A stretch of 64,000 bases of DNA from Devosia sp. MC521 (lineage in GTDB: Bacteria; Pseudomonadota; Alphaproteobacteria; Rhizobiales; Devosiaceae). The stretch spans positions 1,831,001 through 1,895,000 of the forward strand of contig NZ_CP059902.1 in NCBI RefSeq assembly GCF_014127105.1. The letters run 5' to 3'. A model generated the notes under the pieces. That model did not search any database. It was not told the origin of the DNA and worked only from the letters and a program-made list of their open reading frames with translations. Shown one piece after another: positions 9,204-16,854 of this stretch. The translations under genes and the position numbers were made by a program. Within the stretch, counting starts at the first letter, position 1; the number at the start of each line of letters is the position of its first letter.

Positions 9204-9313
9204 TGAACGAACGACGTGGCGGCTTCCCGCCAAACCATACCACCGGGATGATCAGCTCATTTGAGCCCCATCCTATAGGAAACAAAATTGGTGCTTGTGT
9301 ACGGAGTAGCCCA

Positions 9314-9586
9314 ATGAGTGACCGTAAAGCTCTCGTCGAACTGGCCAGTTTCATTGGTCGCTCGCCGCTCGCCTCCCCTGATATGAAAGTGCGCAATAAG
9401 GCACTTTCGGGCATGACTGAACGCATGCTGCCCAAGAAGCGCTCGGTGAGCGACCTGCTTGGTGTGGTGATGACGCTCTCGGCTCGAACCCGCCGCATGG
9501 CGCAGGAGCCGGCCTTCGTCGAACTCGACGTGTTTGCCCCAGGCGGGAAGCGGGCCATCCGCCTCACGCTGGGCAACAAATCCTAA
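9314..9586 (+). CDS. Small hypothetical protein, 90 residues
   Basis: I place the start at ATG 9314 (MSDRKALVELASFIGRS) because ACGGAG lies at 9301-9306 and the family-like part begins there. A longer frame from 9152 overlaps the carboxypeptidase gene and looks artificial. The protein is basic and soluble with no membrane segment. It may share a transcript with the carboxypeptidase gene 110 bases upstream. A terminator follows directly. I do not recognise a function. Confidence 0.65.
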   Translation: MSDRKALVELASFIGRSPLASPDMKVRNKALSGMTERMLPKKRSVSDLLGVVMTLSARTRRMAQEPAFVELDVFAPGGKRAIRLTLGNKS

Positions 9587-9600
9587 GCAGAAGTTTTGAT

Positions 9601-9632
9601 GTGGCGCTCTAAACGAGCGCCACAATCTTTTT
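9601..9632 (+). terminator. Intrinsic terminator after the small gene
   Basis: Stem GTGGCGCT (9601-9608) and AGCGCCAC (9616-9623) has a 7-base loop followed by a T-rich run. It overlaps the end of the convergent MATE gene and may serve both strands. Confidence 0.8.
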
Positions 9633-10970
9633 GCGCTTCCAGACGAACTGATACCAGGCCGCCTGCAAGATCAGCATGGCCGTAAAGCTGGCAGCGTAAG
9701 CAATCCAAATCCCACGCAGACCCAGTTCGGTGCCGCTGAGCCAGATCGCTCCGGGGATTTCGATCCCGATGATACAGAACAGCGAAATCACCATTGGCAT
9801 ATAGACGGTGCCGCTGGCGCGCATCACGCCCGAGAACACGACGCTGCCACCAAAGCAGATGATGCTCCACAGCACGACCCGGAGCAGGTCTTCCGTCAGC
9901 TGTACGACTTCAGGATCGGTCAGGAACAGCGCCACAACAGCTTCACTGAAGAGATAGGCCAGCACAACCAGCGTACCGGTAACGATCAAATTCATGATCA
10001 GCGCAGTACGGGTGATAGGGCCAAGCTGATCCTGTTTGCGGGCACCAATGGCCTGTGCCGCAAAGATCGAGGCCGCGATACCAATCGACATGGCCGGGAA
10101 CTGCACATAGCTCATCACCTGCCCCAGTGCACCATAAGCGGCCGTTGCGTCAGAGCCGAAACGGTTGACCAGCCCTACGACCACAATCCCGGCAATGGAA
10201 GAGATGATCATCTGCAGACCTGCCGGAATGCCCAGCTTCAAGGTCAGGCGCAAGAGCTTCCAATCAGGACGCAGGATGGAGGCCAGCAAGTCACGGTCTG
10301 GAGCGAGCGGCATATTGCGCGCGCGCATATAGACGAAGAGGAAAATCAGGACGGTCACAAAGCCCGCAATGGTTGCCCACGCTGCAGCGGTGACACCCAA
10401 TTGGGGTAAACCGCCCCAACCGAGGATCAGCGCTGGCGTCACCAGCAAGCTCACCACCATCGACATGATCAGCGAGAGCAGCGGCGTAATGGTGTCACCC
10501 ACACCCCGCAGGATCGAGGTTGCCACAAGAAAGAGGAAGAATGCCGGCATGCCAAACAGCGAAATGCGCGCGTAGCTAATCGCCATATCCCGGATATTCT
10601 CGGGCGCACCCAGAGCCATCATGATCTGCTCAGCGAAGGTTCCGCCCAACACACCAACAATAAGACCGAAGACAATCGTCGCCGCAAAGGCAGAGCCCGC
10701 GATCACCTTGACCTTGGCAATATCCCTCGCGCCCCAAGCCTGACCGATAAGCGTGGTCGCGCCAGCGGAGAGACCGATCATGAAGCTCATCAGCAAGAAG
10801 ATCAGCGGGAAGTAGGTCGCAATAGCCGCCAGCGCCTCCACCCCAATCATTTGCCCAACGTAGATCGAGTTCACGGTTCCTGACAGCGCCTGCAGGATAT
10901 TCGACGCCATAAGCGGGACGAGAAAAATGGCGAACCTCTGCCAGAGAGGGCGCGCAGAAAAGGGATTCAT
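9609..10970 (-). CDS. MATE-family multidrug/cation antiporter
   Basis: The 453-residue inner-membrane protein has about twelve hydrophobic segments in two similar halves, as in MATE exporters. The first half starts with IFLVPLMASNILQALSG and an AGATTLIGQAWGARD segment; the second repeats this pattern with IAASIFAAQAIGARKQD. These proteins export cationic drugs or metabolites using Na+ or H+ gradients. The substrate cannot be predicted. It appears to be a single-gene unit with its own promoter in the 216 bases before azlC. Confidence 0.92.
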   Translation of the reverse strand: MNPFSARPLWQRFAIFLVPLMASNILQALSGTVNSIYVGQMIGVEALAAIATYFPLIFLLMSFMIGLSAGATTLIGQAWGARDIAKVKVIAGSAFAATIVFGLIVGVLGGTFAEQIMMALGAPENIRDMAISYARISLFGMPAFFLFLVATSILRGVGDTITPLLSLIMSMVVSLLVTPALILGWGGLPQLGVTAAAWATIAGFVTVLIFLFVYMRARNMPLAPDRDLLASILRPDWKLLRLTLKLGIPAGLQMIISSIAGIVVVGLVNRFGSDATAAYGALGQVMSYVQFPAMSIGIAASIFAAQAIGARKQDQLGPITRTALIMNLIVTGTLVVLAYLFSEAVVALFLTDPEVVQLTEDLLRVVLWSIICFGGSVVFSGVMRASGTVYMPMVISLFCIIGIEIPGAIWLSGTELGLRGIWIAYAASFTAMLILQAAWYQFVWKRKKIVALV

Positions 10971-11186
10971 GAAACGCTCCGAAGGGCCAAAGTGCGACTG
11001 GCCCGGCTCAGCAAACCGTAGAAACAGTCATTGAGTCGAAACAATCGCGCCCAATGACTACGTCGCGTCTCTACGCCCGGATTAACAAAGCGTCAATTCA
11101 GCCAAGGCCATCCACACCTAAGGCGTGCATCACTTTGCGAGCGGGGCATCTTTCCGTTCTCAACTACCATGCTAGACACATGAACG

Positions 11187-11915
11187 ATGTCACACCTTGC
11201 CCAAGCCCCCGATTCCCTCAGCAATCAGTTCCTAGCCGGCGCCCGCGCCTGCGTGCCCGTCGCCATTTCTGTTGCGGCCTATGGCCTGGTGTGGGGCGTG
11301 CTCGCCCGCTCAACCGGTCTCAGCGCCCTCGAAGTGGTTTTGATGAGCACCATGGTCTTTGCCGGTGCCTCACAGTTTCTCGCTTTGGAATTGTGGAGCA
11401 CACCGGCCTCAACCCTGCCCATAGGGGCAATGGTGTTGGCAGCGCTGATCGTCAACCTGCGCTATCTGCTGCTCACTGCCACCCTGCGCCCGCTCTACCC
11501 GCCCGGCCCTCTCGGCTTTAAAGCCCTGCAGATGTATCTCGTCACCGACGAGAACTGGGCGATGACAGTCTCGGCCATGGCCCATGGCAAGGGCTCGGTT
11601 GCCTTCCTTTTGGGCGGCGGCACTTTGGCTTGGCTCTCGTGGATGCTGACCAATCTCATTGGCTATGGCCTCGGCTCAGCCATTGATGACCCAGCGCAAT
11701 GGGGCCTCGACTTCGCCTTCACAGCGACCTTCCTCGCCCTGCTCCTTGGCATGTGGAAGGGCAAGGCCGACCTCATTCCATGGATCGTCGGGGCACTCGT
11801 CGCCATCATCGCGTCAAAACTGATCGATGGCAGCTGGCACATTCTCATTGGCGGCATCGCCGGTTCGCTCGCGGGCGCATTTTTTGAGGTGCGCAAGCAT
11901 GCACATCTCCCCTGA
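11187..11915 (+). CDS. azlC: AzlC-type branched-chain amino acid exporter, large subunit
   Basis: The 242-residue membrane protein belongs to the AzlC/YgaZ family. It begins with a short cytoplasmic part and then hydrophobic helices containing the family block FAGASQFLAL and NLRYLLLTATLRP. With the small AzlD subunit it exports branched-chain amino acids or related compounds. The stop overlaps the azlD start by 17 bases. The substrate is inferred from the family only. Confidence 0.9.
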   Translation: MSHLAQAPDSLSNQFLAGARACVPVAISVAAYGLVWGVLARSTGLSALEVVLMSTMVFAGASQFLALELWSTPASTLPIGAMVLAALIVNLRYLLLTATLRPLYPPGPLGFKALQMYLVTDENWAMTVSAMAHGKGSVAFLLGGGTLAWLSWMLTNLIGYGLGSAIDDPAQWGLDFAFTATFLALLLGMWKGKADLIPWIVGALVAIIASKLIDGSWHILIGGIAGSLAGAFFEVRKHAHLP

Positions 11916-12207
11916 AGCTTTCCTCGCCATCCTCGGCATGGCCTTTGTCACCATTGCGGTGAAAGTCTCGGGCCTGCTCCTAGCGGACCGGCTCCCCCGC
12001 GACGGTTTTGCCGCCGCCTGGCTGAAACATATTCCCGGTGCCGTTCTCGCCGCACTGGTCGCGCCTGCCCTCGTCACCGGCAGCCCAGCGGAACTGGTGG
12101 CGGCTGTTGCAACGGCCTTGGTGTTCGTCGCCACAAAAAACCTGTTTGCGGCCATGGTTGCAGGGGTGGGCACGGTGTATTTGGTAAGGATGTGGATTGG
12201 GGCGTAA
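11899..12207 (+). CDS. azlD: AzlD-type small subunit of the amino acid exporter
   Basis: The 102-residue protein has three or four membrane segments and starts at ATG 11899 (MHISPEAFLAILGM), inside the azlC end. The longer frame from 11827 lies in azlC sequence and is not used. Conserved features are the KVSGLLLADRLP region and KHIPGAVLAALVAP. It partners AzlC. A hairpin terminator lies at 12309-12339. Confidence 0.88.
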   Translation: MHISPEAFLAILGMAFVTIAVKVSGLLLADRLPRDGFAAAWLKHIPGAVLAALVAPALVTGSPAELVAAVATALVFVATKNLFAAMVAGVGTVYLVRMWIGA

Positions 12208-12308
12208 CGCTTTTCGCGCCATAGCACGCTGCCCTACGAGGAGAGGCTAGCTGCGGGTCAAAGCTGACCGCACTTAAGGCCGCGGCATTGGCCAGCAAAA
12301 AACAAAGA

Positions 12309-12339
12309 AGCCGACCCGTTTCCGGATCGGCTTTCTTTT
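12309..12339 (+). terminator. Intrinsic terminator downstream of azlD
   Basis: Stem AGCCGACCCG (12309-12318) and CGGATCGGCT (12323-12332), with one G-T pair, is followed by TTCTTTT. Confidence 0.8.
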
Positions 12340-12364
12340 GATTTCAGTTCTAGCGATAACTGAA

Positions 12365-12448
12365 TGGTGCCCCCCGCCGGACTCGAACCGGCACACCTCT
12401 CGATACTTGATTTTGAGTCAAGCGCGTCTACCATTCCGCCAGAGGGGC
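12365..12448 (-). tRNA. tRNA-Leu(CAA)
   Basis: The minus strand folds as a class II tRNA. The acceptor GCCCCTC pairs with GGGGGGC, followed by discriminator A and encoded CCA (12365-12367). The D-arm has GGCGGAATGGTAGACGC. The anticodon arm CTTGA-CTCAAAA-TCAAG gives CAA. The variable arm is TATCGAGAGGTGT-like and the T-arm is CCGG-TTCGAGT-CCGG. It reads UUG codons. Confidence 0.95.
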
Positions 12449-12545
12449 ACGCTTAGGGTGTTACCGTAAGCCATTTTGCTACGCAACAGATTCTGTGCGT
12501 TTTTCCTGCGGTTCAACACCTACGCACAGATTTTGCACCCTCGCC

Positions 12546-15023
12546 TTACCAGCCGAACAACGTGCGGCGCGGTTGCGGCTCAGGCTCGGGCTGTGGAGAG
12601 ACGATGCCGCCGTTATATTGCTGCTGCAGCATTTGATCGCGCACCAGCGCGTCGTTGGCGGCGTGTCCAACACCGATCACCGACGTCATCAGGTTCGGGC
12701 CCGTCCCGGGCTTAAAGGCTTCGGCAATGCCACTTTCGCCTTCATAGGCGGCCGTCCCGGTATCGGGATTGATGCGCACGCGATCCATGCCGGTCGGCAC
12801 GTTAAACGGCGTGGCAGGCTTGCCTTCCAAGGCATTCGCCATAAAGCCAGCGAAGACGGGAACGGCCATGCCCGCGCCCGAGCCGGCCGAACCCATGGAG
12901 CGCGGCTTGTCATAGCCAATGTAAACGCCCACGGCCAATTCCGGCGTGAAGCCGACGAACCAGGCGTCCTTGTAATCATTGGTGGTACCGGTTTTACCCG
13001 CCACTGGACGATTGAGCCGCGCGGCGGCCGTACCGGTGCCGCGCAGGACCACGCCTTCCATCATGGACGTGATCTGATAGGCGGTCATCGGATCAAGCAC
13101 CTGCTGACGCGTATCGATGATGCGGGGTTCGCCCTGCCCGTTCCACGCTTCGGCATTGCAGCCTTCGCATATGCGCTGATCATGTCGGTAGACGGTTTTG
13201 CCGTAGCGATCCTGAATACGGTCGATGAGTGTTGGCTGAATTTTGCGACCACCATTGGCCATGGTGGCATAGGCCGAGGTCATCCGCATCGCCGTGGTTT
13301 CGCCTGCGCCCAGGGCCATGGAGAGCACTGGCTGCATGGTGTCATAAACGCCGAATAGCTTGGCATAATCCGCAACCAGCGGCATGCCGATTTCACGCGC
13401 AAGACGTACTGTCATCACGTTTCGCGAGCGCTCAATGCCGCGACGCAGGGTCTGCGGGCCATAGAACTGCTGGGAGGCGTTTTCAGGCCGCCATACGGAC
13501 CCGTCTGCCATGCGCATTTCAATCGGCGCATCGAGGACGATGGAGGCTGGCGTATAGCCGTTATCGAGCGCCGCTGCATAAACAATCGGCTTAAAGGAGG
13601 AGCCCGGCTGACGCAGGGCTTGGGTCGCGCGGTTAAACTCACTTTCGGAGAAGGAGAAGCCACCCACCATGGCCTGAACACGGCCCGTGCGCGGATCCAT
13701 CGCCACCAATGCGCCTTCAATTTCAGGCACTTGCTGGAGGGTATAGGAGCCAGACTTACCGGCGACCGGCGACACATAGATCACGTCACCGACAGCCAAA
13801 ATGCTGTCGAGGCGCTGCGAGACCCAGCGCACGTCGCCACCCGCCAGTGTCCCGGTCAAACGGTCAACACCGGGCTTGCCGTCCGCGTCGCTTTCGGGAC
13901 GCAGGCCAATTGTCAGCTCATTGCCATTGGCTTCCAGCACAACTGCGAGCTGCCATTCCGGCACGTCACTGAGTGGCTTAATGGCCGAGACCGCCAAGCC
14001 CCAGTCCTCGCTGAGATCAACAGAGGCCACAGGCTCGCGGAACCCGCGCTGCTGGTCAAATTGGATGAGGCCATCCATCAAGGCGCGGCGCGCATATTCT
14101 TGCAGACGGGGCTCGAGCGTGGTGCGCACCGAGAGGCCACCACCATAGAGCTGGTCTTCGCCGTAAAGCTTGGCCAGTTCACGGCGCACATCCTCGGTAA
14201 AATACTCAGCCGAATAGAGCTGGCTGCCGGCGGCGCGCGGAATAACGTTGAGCGCTTCTTCCTTGGCCTGAGCAGCCTCGGCGGGCGCGACATAGCCGTT
14301 TTCGACCATACGATCGATCACCCAGTTGCGGCGCTCAATAGCGGCCTGCGGGCGACGGAAGGGGTGATAATTATTTGGGCCTTTGGGCAGCGCAGCAATG
14401 TATGCGGCTTCCGGCAGGGTCAGCTGATAAAGGGCCTTATCGAAATAATTGAGCGCCGCGGCGGCCACGCCATAGGAGTTCAAACCAAGGAAAATCTCGT
14501 TCAAGTAAAGCTCGAGGATTTTGTCCTTAGTGAAGGTGCTTTCGATACGAATGGCCAGCAAGGCTTCCTGCAGCTTGCGGTCCCAGGTCTGTTCCGAAGT
14601 CAGAAGGAAATTCTTCGCCACCTGTTGGGTGATCGAAGAGCCACCACCCTGAATGGAGCTATTGCCATCCATACGCGCCAGAACGTTGTCACGCAGCGCG
14701 CGGATAATGCCGTCGAGCGCGATGCCATTGTGGCTGTAGAAATCTTTATCTTCAGCGGAGAGGAAGGCTTCAATCAGCAACGGCGGGACGGTTTCAATCG
14801 GCTGGAACAACCGGCGCTCGCGCGCATACTCAGCCAAGAGCGTACCGTCGGCAGCATGAACGCGCGTCGTTACTGGCGGCTGGTAATCCTTGAGGACAGT
14901 GTAATCGGGCAGCTCGGCCGTCACAGTGGACAGATACACGGCCGCTGCGCCCACGCCACCGAGAGCGAGGAACATTCCAAAACCGAACAGCCAGCCGAGT
15001 AGACGAAACATCCCGTCAGACAC
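12546..15023 (-). CDS. mrcA: Penicillin-binding protein 1A (bifunctional transglycosylase/transpeptidase)
   Basis: The 825-residue bitopic membrane enzyme polymerises and cross-links peptidoglycan. A membrane anchor lies at 8-31. The GT51 glycosyltransferase has catalytic E91 in LSAEDKDFYSHNG and a GGSSITQQ block. A 1A-type OB-like domain follows. The transpeptidase has SxxK S475-K478 (SSFK), SRN in IERSRNVMT, and KTG in VAGKTGTTND. The C-terminus is a Pro/Arg-rich tail. It lies 55 bases downstream of the amidase gene on the same strand, so a cell-wall synthesis and remodelling pair is likely co-expressed. Confidence 0.95.
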   Translation of the reverse strand: MSDGMFRLLGWLFGFGMFLALGGVGAAAVYLSTVTAELPDYTVLKDYQPPVTTRVHAADGTLLAEYARERRLFQPIETVPPLLIEAFLSAEDKDFYSHNGIALDGIIRALRDNVLARMDGNSSIQGGGSSITQQVAKNFLLTSEQTWDRKLQEALLAIRIESTFTKDKILELYLNEIFLGLNSYGVAAAALNYFDKALYQLTLPEAAYIAALPKGPNNYHPFRRPQAAIERRNWVIDRMVENGYVAPAEAAQAKEEALNVIPRAAGSQLYSAEYFTEDVRRELAKLYGEDQLYGGGLSVRTTLEPRLQEYARRALMDGLIQFDQQRGFREPVASVDLSEDWGLAVSAIKPLSDVPEWQLAVVLEANGNELTIGLRPESDADGKPGVDRLTGTLAGGDVRWVSQRLDSILAVGDVIYVSPVAGKSGSYTLQQVPEIEGALVAMDPRTGRVQAMVGGFSFSESEFNRATQALRQPGSSFKPIVYAAALDNGYTPASIVLDAPIEMRMADGSVWRPENASQQFYGPQTLRRGIERSRNVMTVRLAREIGMPLVADYAKLFGVYDTMQPVLSMALGAGETTAMRMTSAYATMANGGRKIQPTLIDRIQDRYGKTVYRHDQRICEGCNAEAWNGQGEPRIIDTRQQVLDPMTAYQITSMMEGVVLRGTGTAAARLNRPVAGKTGTTNDYKDAWFVGFTPELAVGVYIGYDKPRSMGSAGSGAGMAVPVFAGFMANALEGKPATPFNVPTGMDRVRINPDTGTAAYEGESGIAEAFKPGTGPNLMTSVIGVGHAANDALVRDQMLQQQYNGGIVSPQPEPEPQPRRTLFGW

Positions 15024-15078
15024 TCCAAACGCGGATTACCCGCAAAACATTATCCCACACGCCCTGAGTCGGAAGGCG

Positions 15079-16293
15079 TCACAGGGCCTCTTCATCCAAA
15101 CTATCGAAATAGGTCGAAATTCCGCGCGCAATGGCTTCTGCGGTGCGATCGCGCCAGCTCGATTGCGTCAGGTTTGTTACGTCTGCGGGGTTGGACATAT
15201 AGCCCAATTCCACCAATACCGAAGGTACATCCGGGGCTTGCAACACAAAGAAGTCCGCCTGTCGCACAGGAAAACGTCGTAGTTGCACGCTTGGCTCCAG
15301 CGAATGCACGATGGCCTGTGCCGCCGCAAAGGACTGCGCCCGCATTTCGCGGCGCATGAGATCAACCAGAATGTCCACCACCTCCGGCGCCATCACCTGC
15401 GGCATGACAAAGCCCGCGATCACATCAGACGTGTTTTCATTGTCGGCGAGAACTTTGTCGAGAATGTCGGTCGCCCGCTCGTCGCGCGTGTAAATGCTCG
15501 CGCCGCGAATTTCAGGCTGCTGGAAACTATCGGCGTGGATCGAAACGAAGAGATCAGCCTTGTTGGCGCGCGCTAGGGCAACGCGCTCTTCGAGGCGCAA
15601 ATAGCTGTCGTCCTGACGCGTAAGCGCCACGTCAAAGCGTCCCGATTGCACCAGCAATTCTTGCAGCTTGAGCGAAAACGCCAGGACAATGTCCTTTTCG
15701 CGGAAGCCGCCCGGGGCTTCGGCGCCGCTATCAATACCACCATGACCGGGGTCAATGACCACGAGAGGCCGCGTAGCGATGGGCAGCTCGGAGCCGCCTG
15801 CTGGGGTCGATTCGCTGGTGGCCGCGGAGATTTGCTTATCGCGCGCAACATTGGCGGCGAACTCTTCGGGTGTCGCAGGAATGATGTCGACGACAAGGCG
15901 AGCGGGTTGTCCGTCATAGGGTTCAAGGACATAGGCCTGCTGCACCTGTGCCGGAGCCGAGAGACTCAGCACTGTGCGAACACGGTCGCCTGCCGCCTGT
16001 TCAATGGCAAAACGAGTGACAAAACCCTCGCCCGCAGGCTCCCCTTCAGTCTCTTGAACCGTGAAGGTCCCTGCCCGTACGTCGACGGCCAAGCGATTTG
16101 GTTCATCGAGCGAAACGAATGCGAATTCGGTCTTTGCAGCCAGATCAATCACGAGGCGCGCCCGTTCGGGCGTGATCGTCACTCGTGCATCTATGACGTT
16201 TGGTAAGGCAGCACTTTGCGCCAAAGCAGGCCCGCACAGCCCACCCAAAACGACGATCAAACCTATGACACGCTTAAAAATAGCTCTGGTCAA
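15079..16293 (-). CDS. amiC: N-acetylmuramoyl-L-alanine amidase (AmiC-like) with AMIN domain
   Basis: The exported zinc amidase cleaves peptidoglycan side chains during cell separation. An AMIN domain (septal targeting) precedes an Amidase_3 catalytic domain with zinc ligands in VVIDPGHGG (His), the GFREKDIVL Glu, and SIHADS (His), then a C-terminal ELGYMSNP block. I take TTG at 16291-16293 as start because a clean signal peptide follows at once (TRAIFKRVIGLIVVLGG...ALAQ). ATG at 16359 with AAGG upstream, or the longest frame from 16419, are alternatives; the extra residues are not signal-like. It is upstream of PBP1A. Confidence 0.92.
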   Translation of the reverse strand: MTRAIFKRVIGLIVVLGGLCGPALAQSAALPNVIDARVTITPERARLVIDLAAKTEFAFVSLDEPNRLAVDVRAGTFTVQETEGEPAGEGFVTRFAIEQAAGDRVRTVLSLSAPAQVQQAYVLEPYDGQPARLVVDIIPATPEEFAANVARDKQISAATSESTPAGGSELPIATRPLVVIDPGHGGIDSGAEAPGGFREKDIVLAFSLKLQELLVQSGRFDVALTRQDDSYLRLEERVALARANKADLFVSIHADSFQQPEIRGASIYTRDERATDILDKVLADNENTSDVIAGFVMPQVMAPEVVDILVDLMRREMRAQSFAAAQAIVHSLEPSVQLRRFPVRQADFFVLQAPDVPSVLVELGYMSNPADVTNLTQSSWRDRTAEAIARGISTYFDSLDEEAL

Positions 16294-16419
16294 AACTGGA
16301 CCTTGCCTCGCACTGATTTGACACCCAAATGCACCGCGCTTGCGGCGATTCTTCGGCATAGAACGAGCCTTATGCGATGATTTGTGCGCTGCGCCAACCG
16401 ATGCCCATGACAATGCCAT

Positions 16420-16854
16420 GACGGAAGGGCGTTTCGACTTTCTTGTTGCTAATCGGTCCCAACTTTCTTACACGCTAAGGATGAAAGCGCGCGTGTTTCG
16501 TGACTAGTTCTGAGTGCCCTAGCACTCTCTGTGGTCCGAGACGGACGTTGCGGTTGCGCTTTCAGTTGAAGAATTTCGGCTTGTACCAATAGCCGGACGG
16601 CCTGCTGCACTGACGTAGCGGCCTAACAGGAAGAGGTCATATGGCCCTCAGGCGAGAACAGCGCGACGCGATCGAAGAAGTCGATTGCCGTCCCCTTTCG
16701 CCCAGTGAGCCAGCCTTTGCCATCAATACAACTGCGCCGAACGTGAGAGGTTCGCGCATTACCACACTCAACCCATTCGCCCCGCAACGCGCTACATGCA
16801 GACAGCCTATCTCACGGCGTGTCTCTGTCGGCGCGCGGGTGCGCGGAGCTTATT
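16420..16854. promoter_or_regulatory. Divergent leader region between the amidase gene and rne
   Basis: This is 435 bases between divergent genes. Both promoters and a long rne 5' leader should lie here. A short frame from ATG 16641 is preceded by AGGAAGAGG but overlaps rne and has no family resemblance. No hairpin is strong enough to call. Confidence 0.35.

Noticed and set aside
11054..11521. 155-residue plus-strand frame overlapping azlC
   Set aside because: Overlaps a conserved gene in another frame.
13620..15002. 460-residue plus-strand frame opposite the PBP1A gene
   Set aside because: Antisense shadow of a conserved gene.
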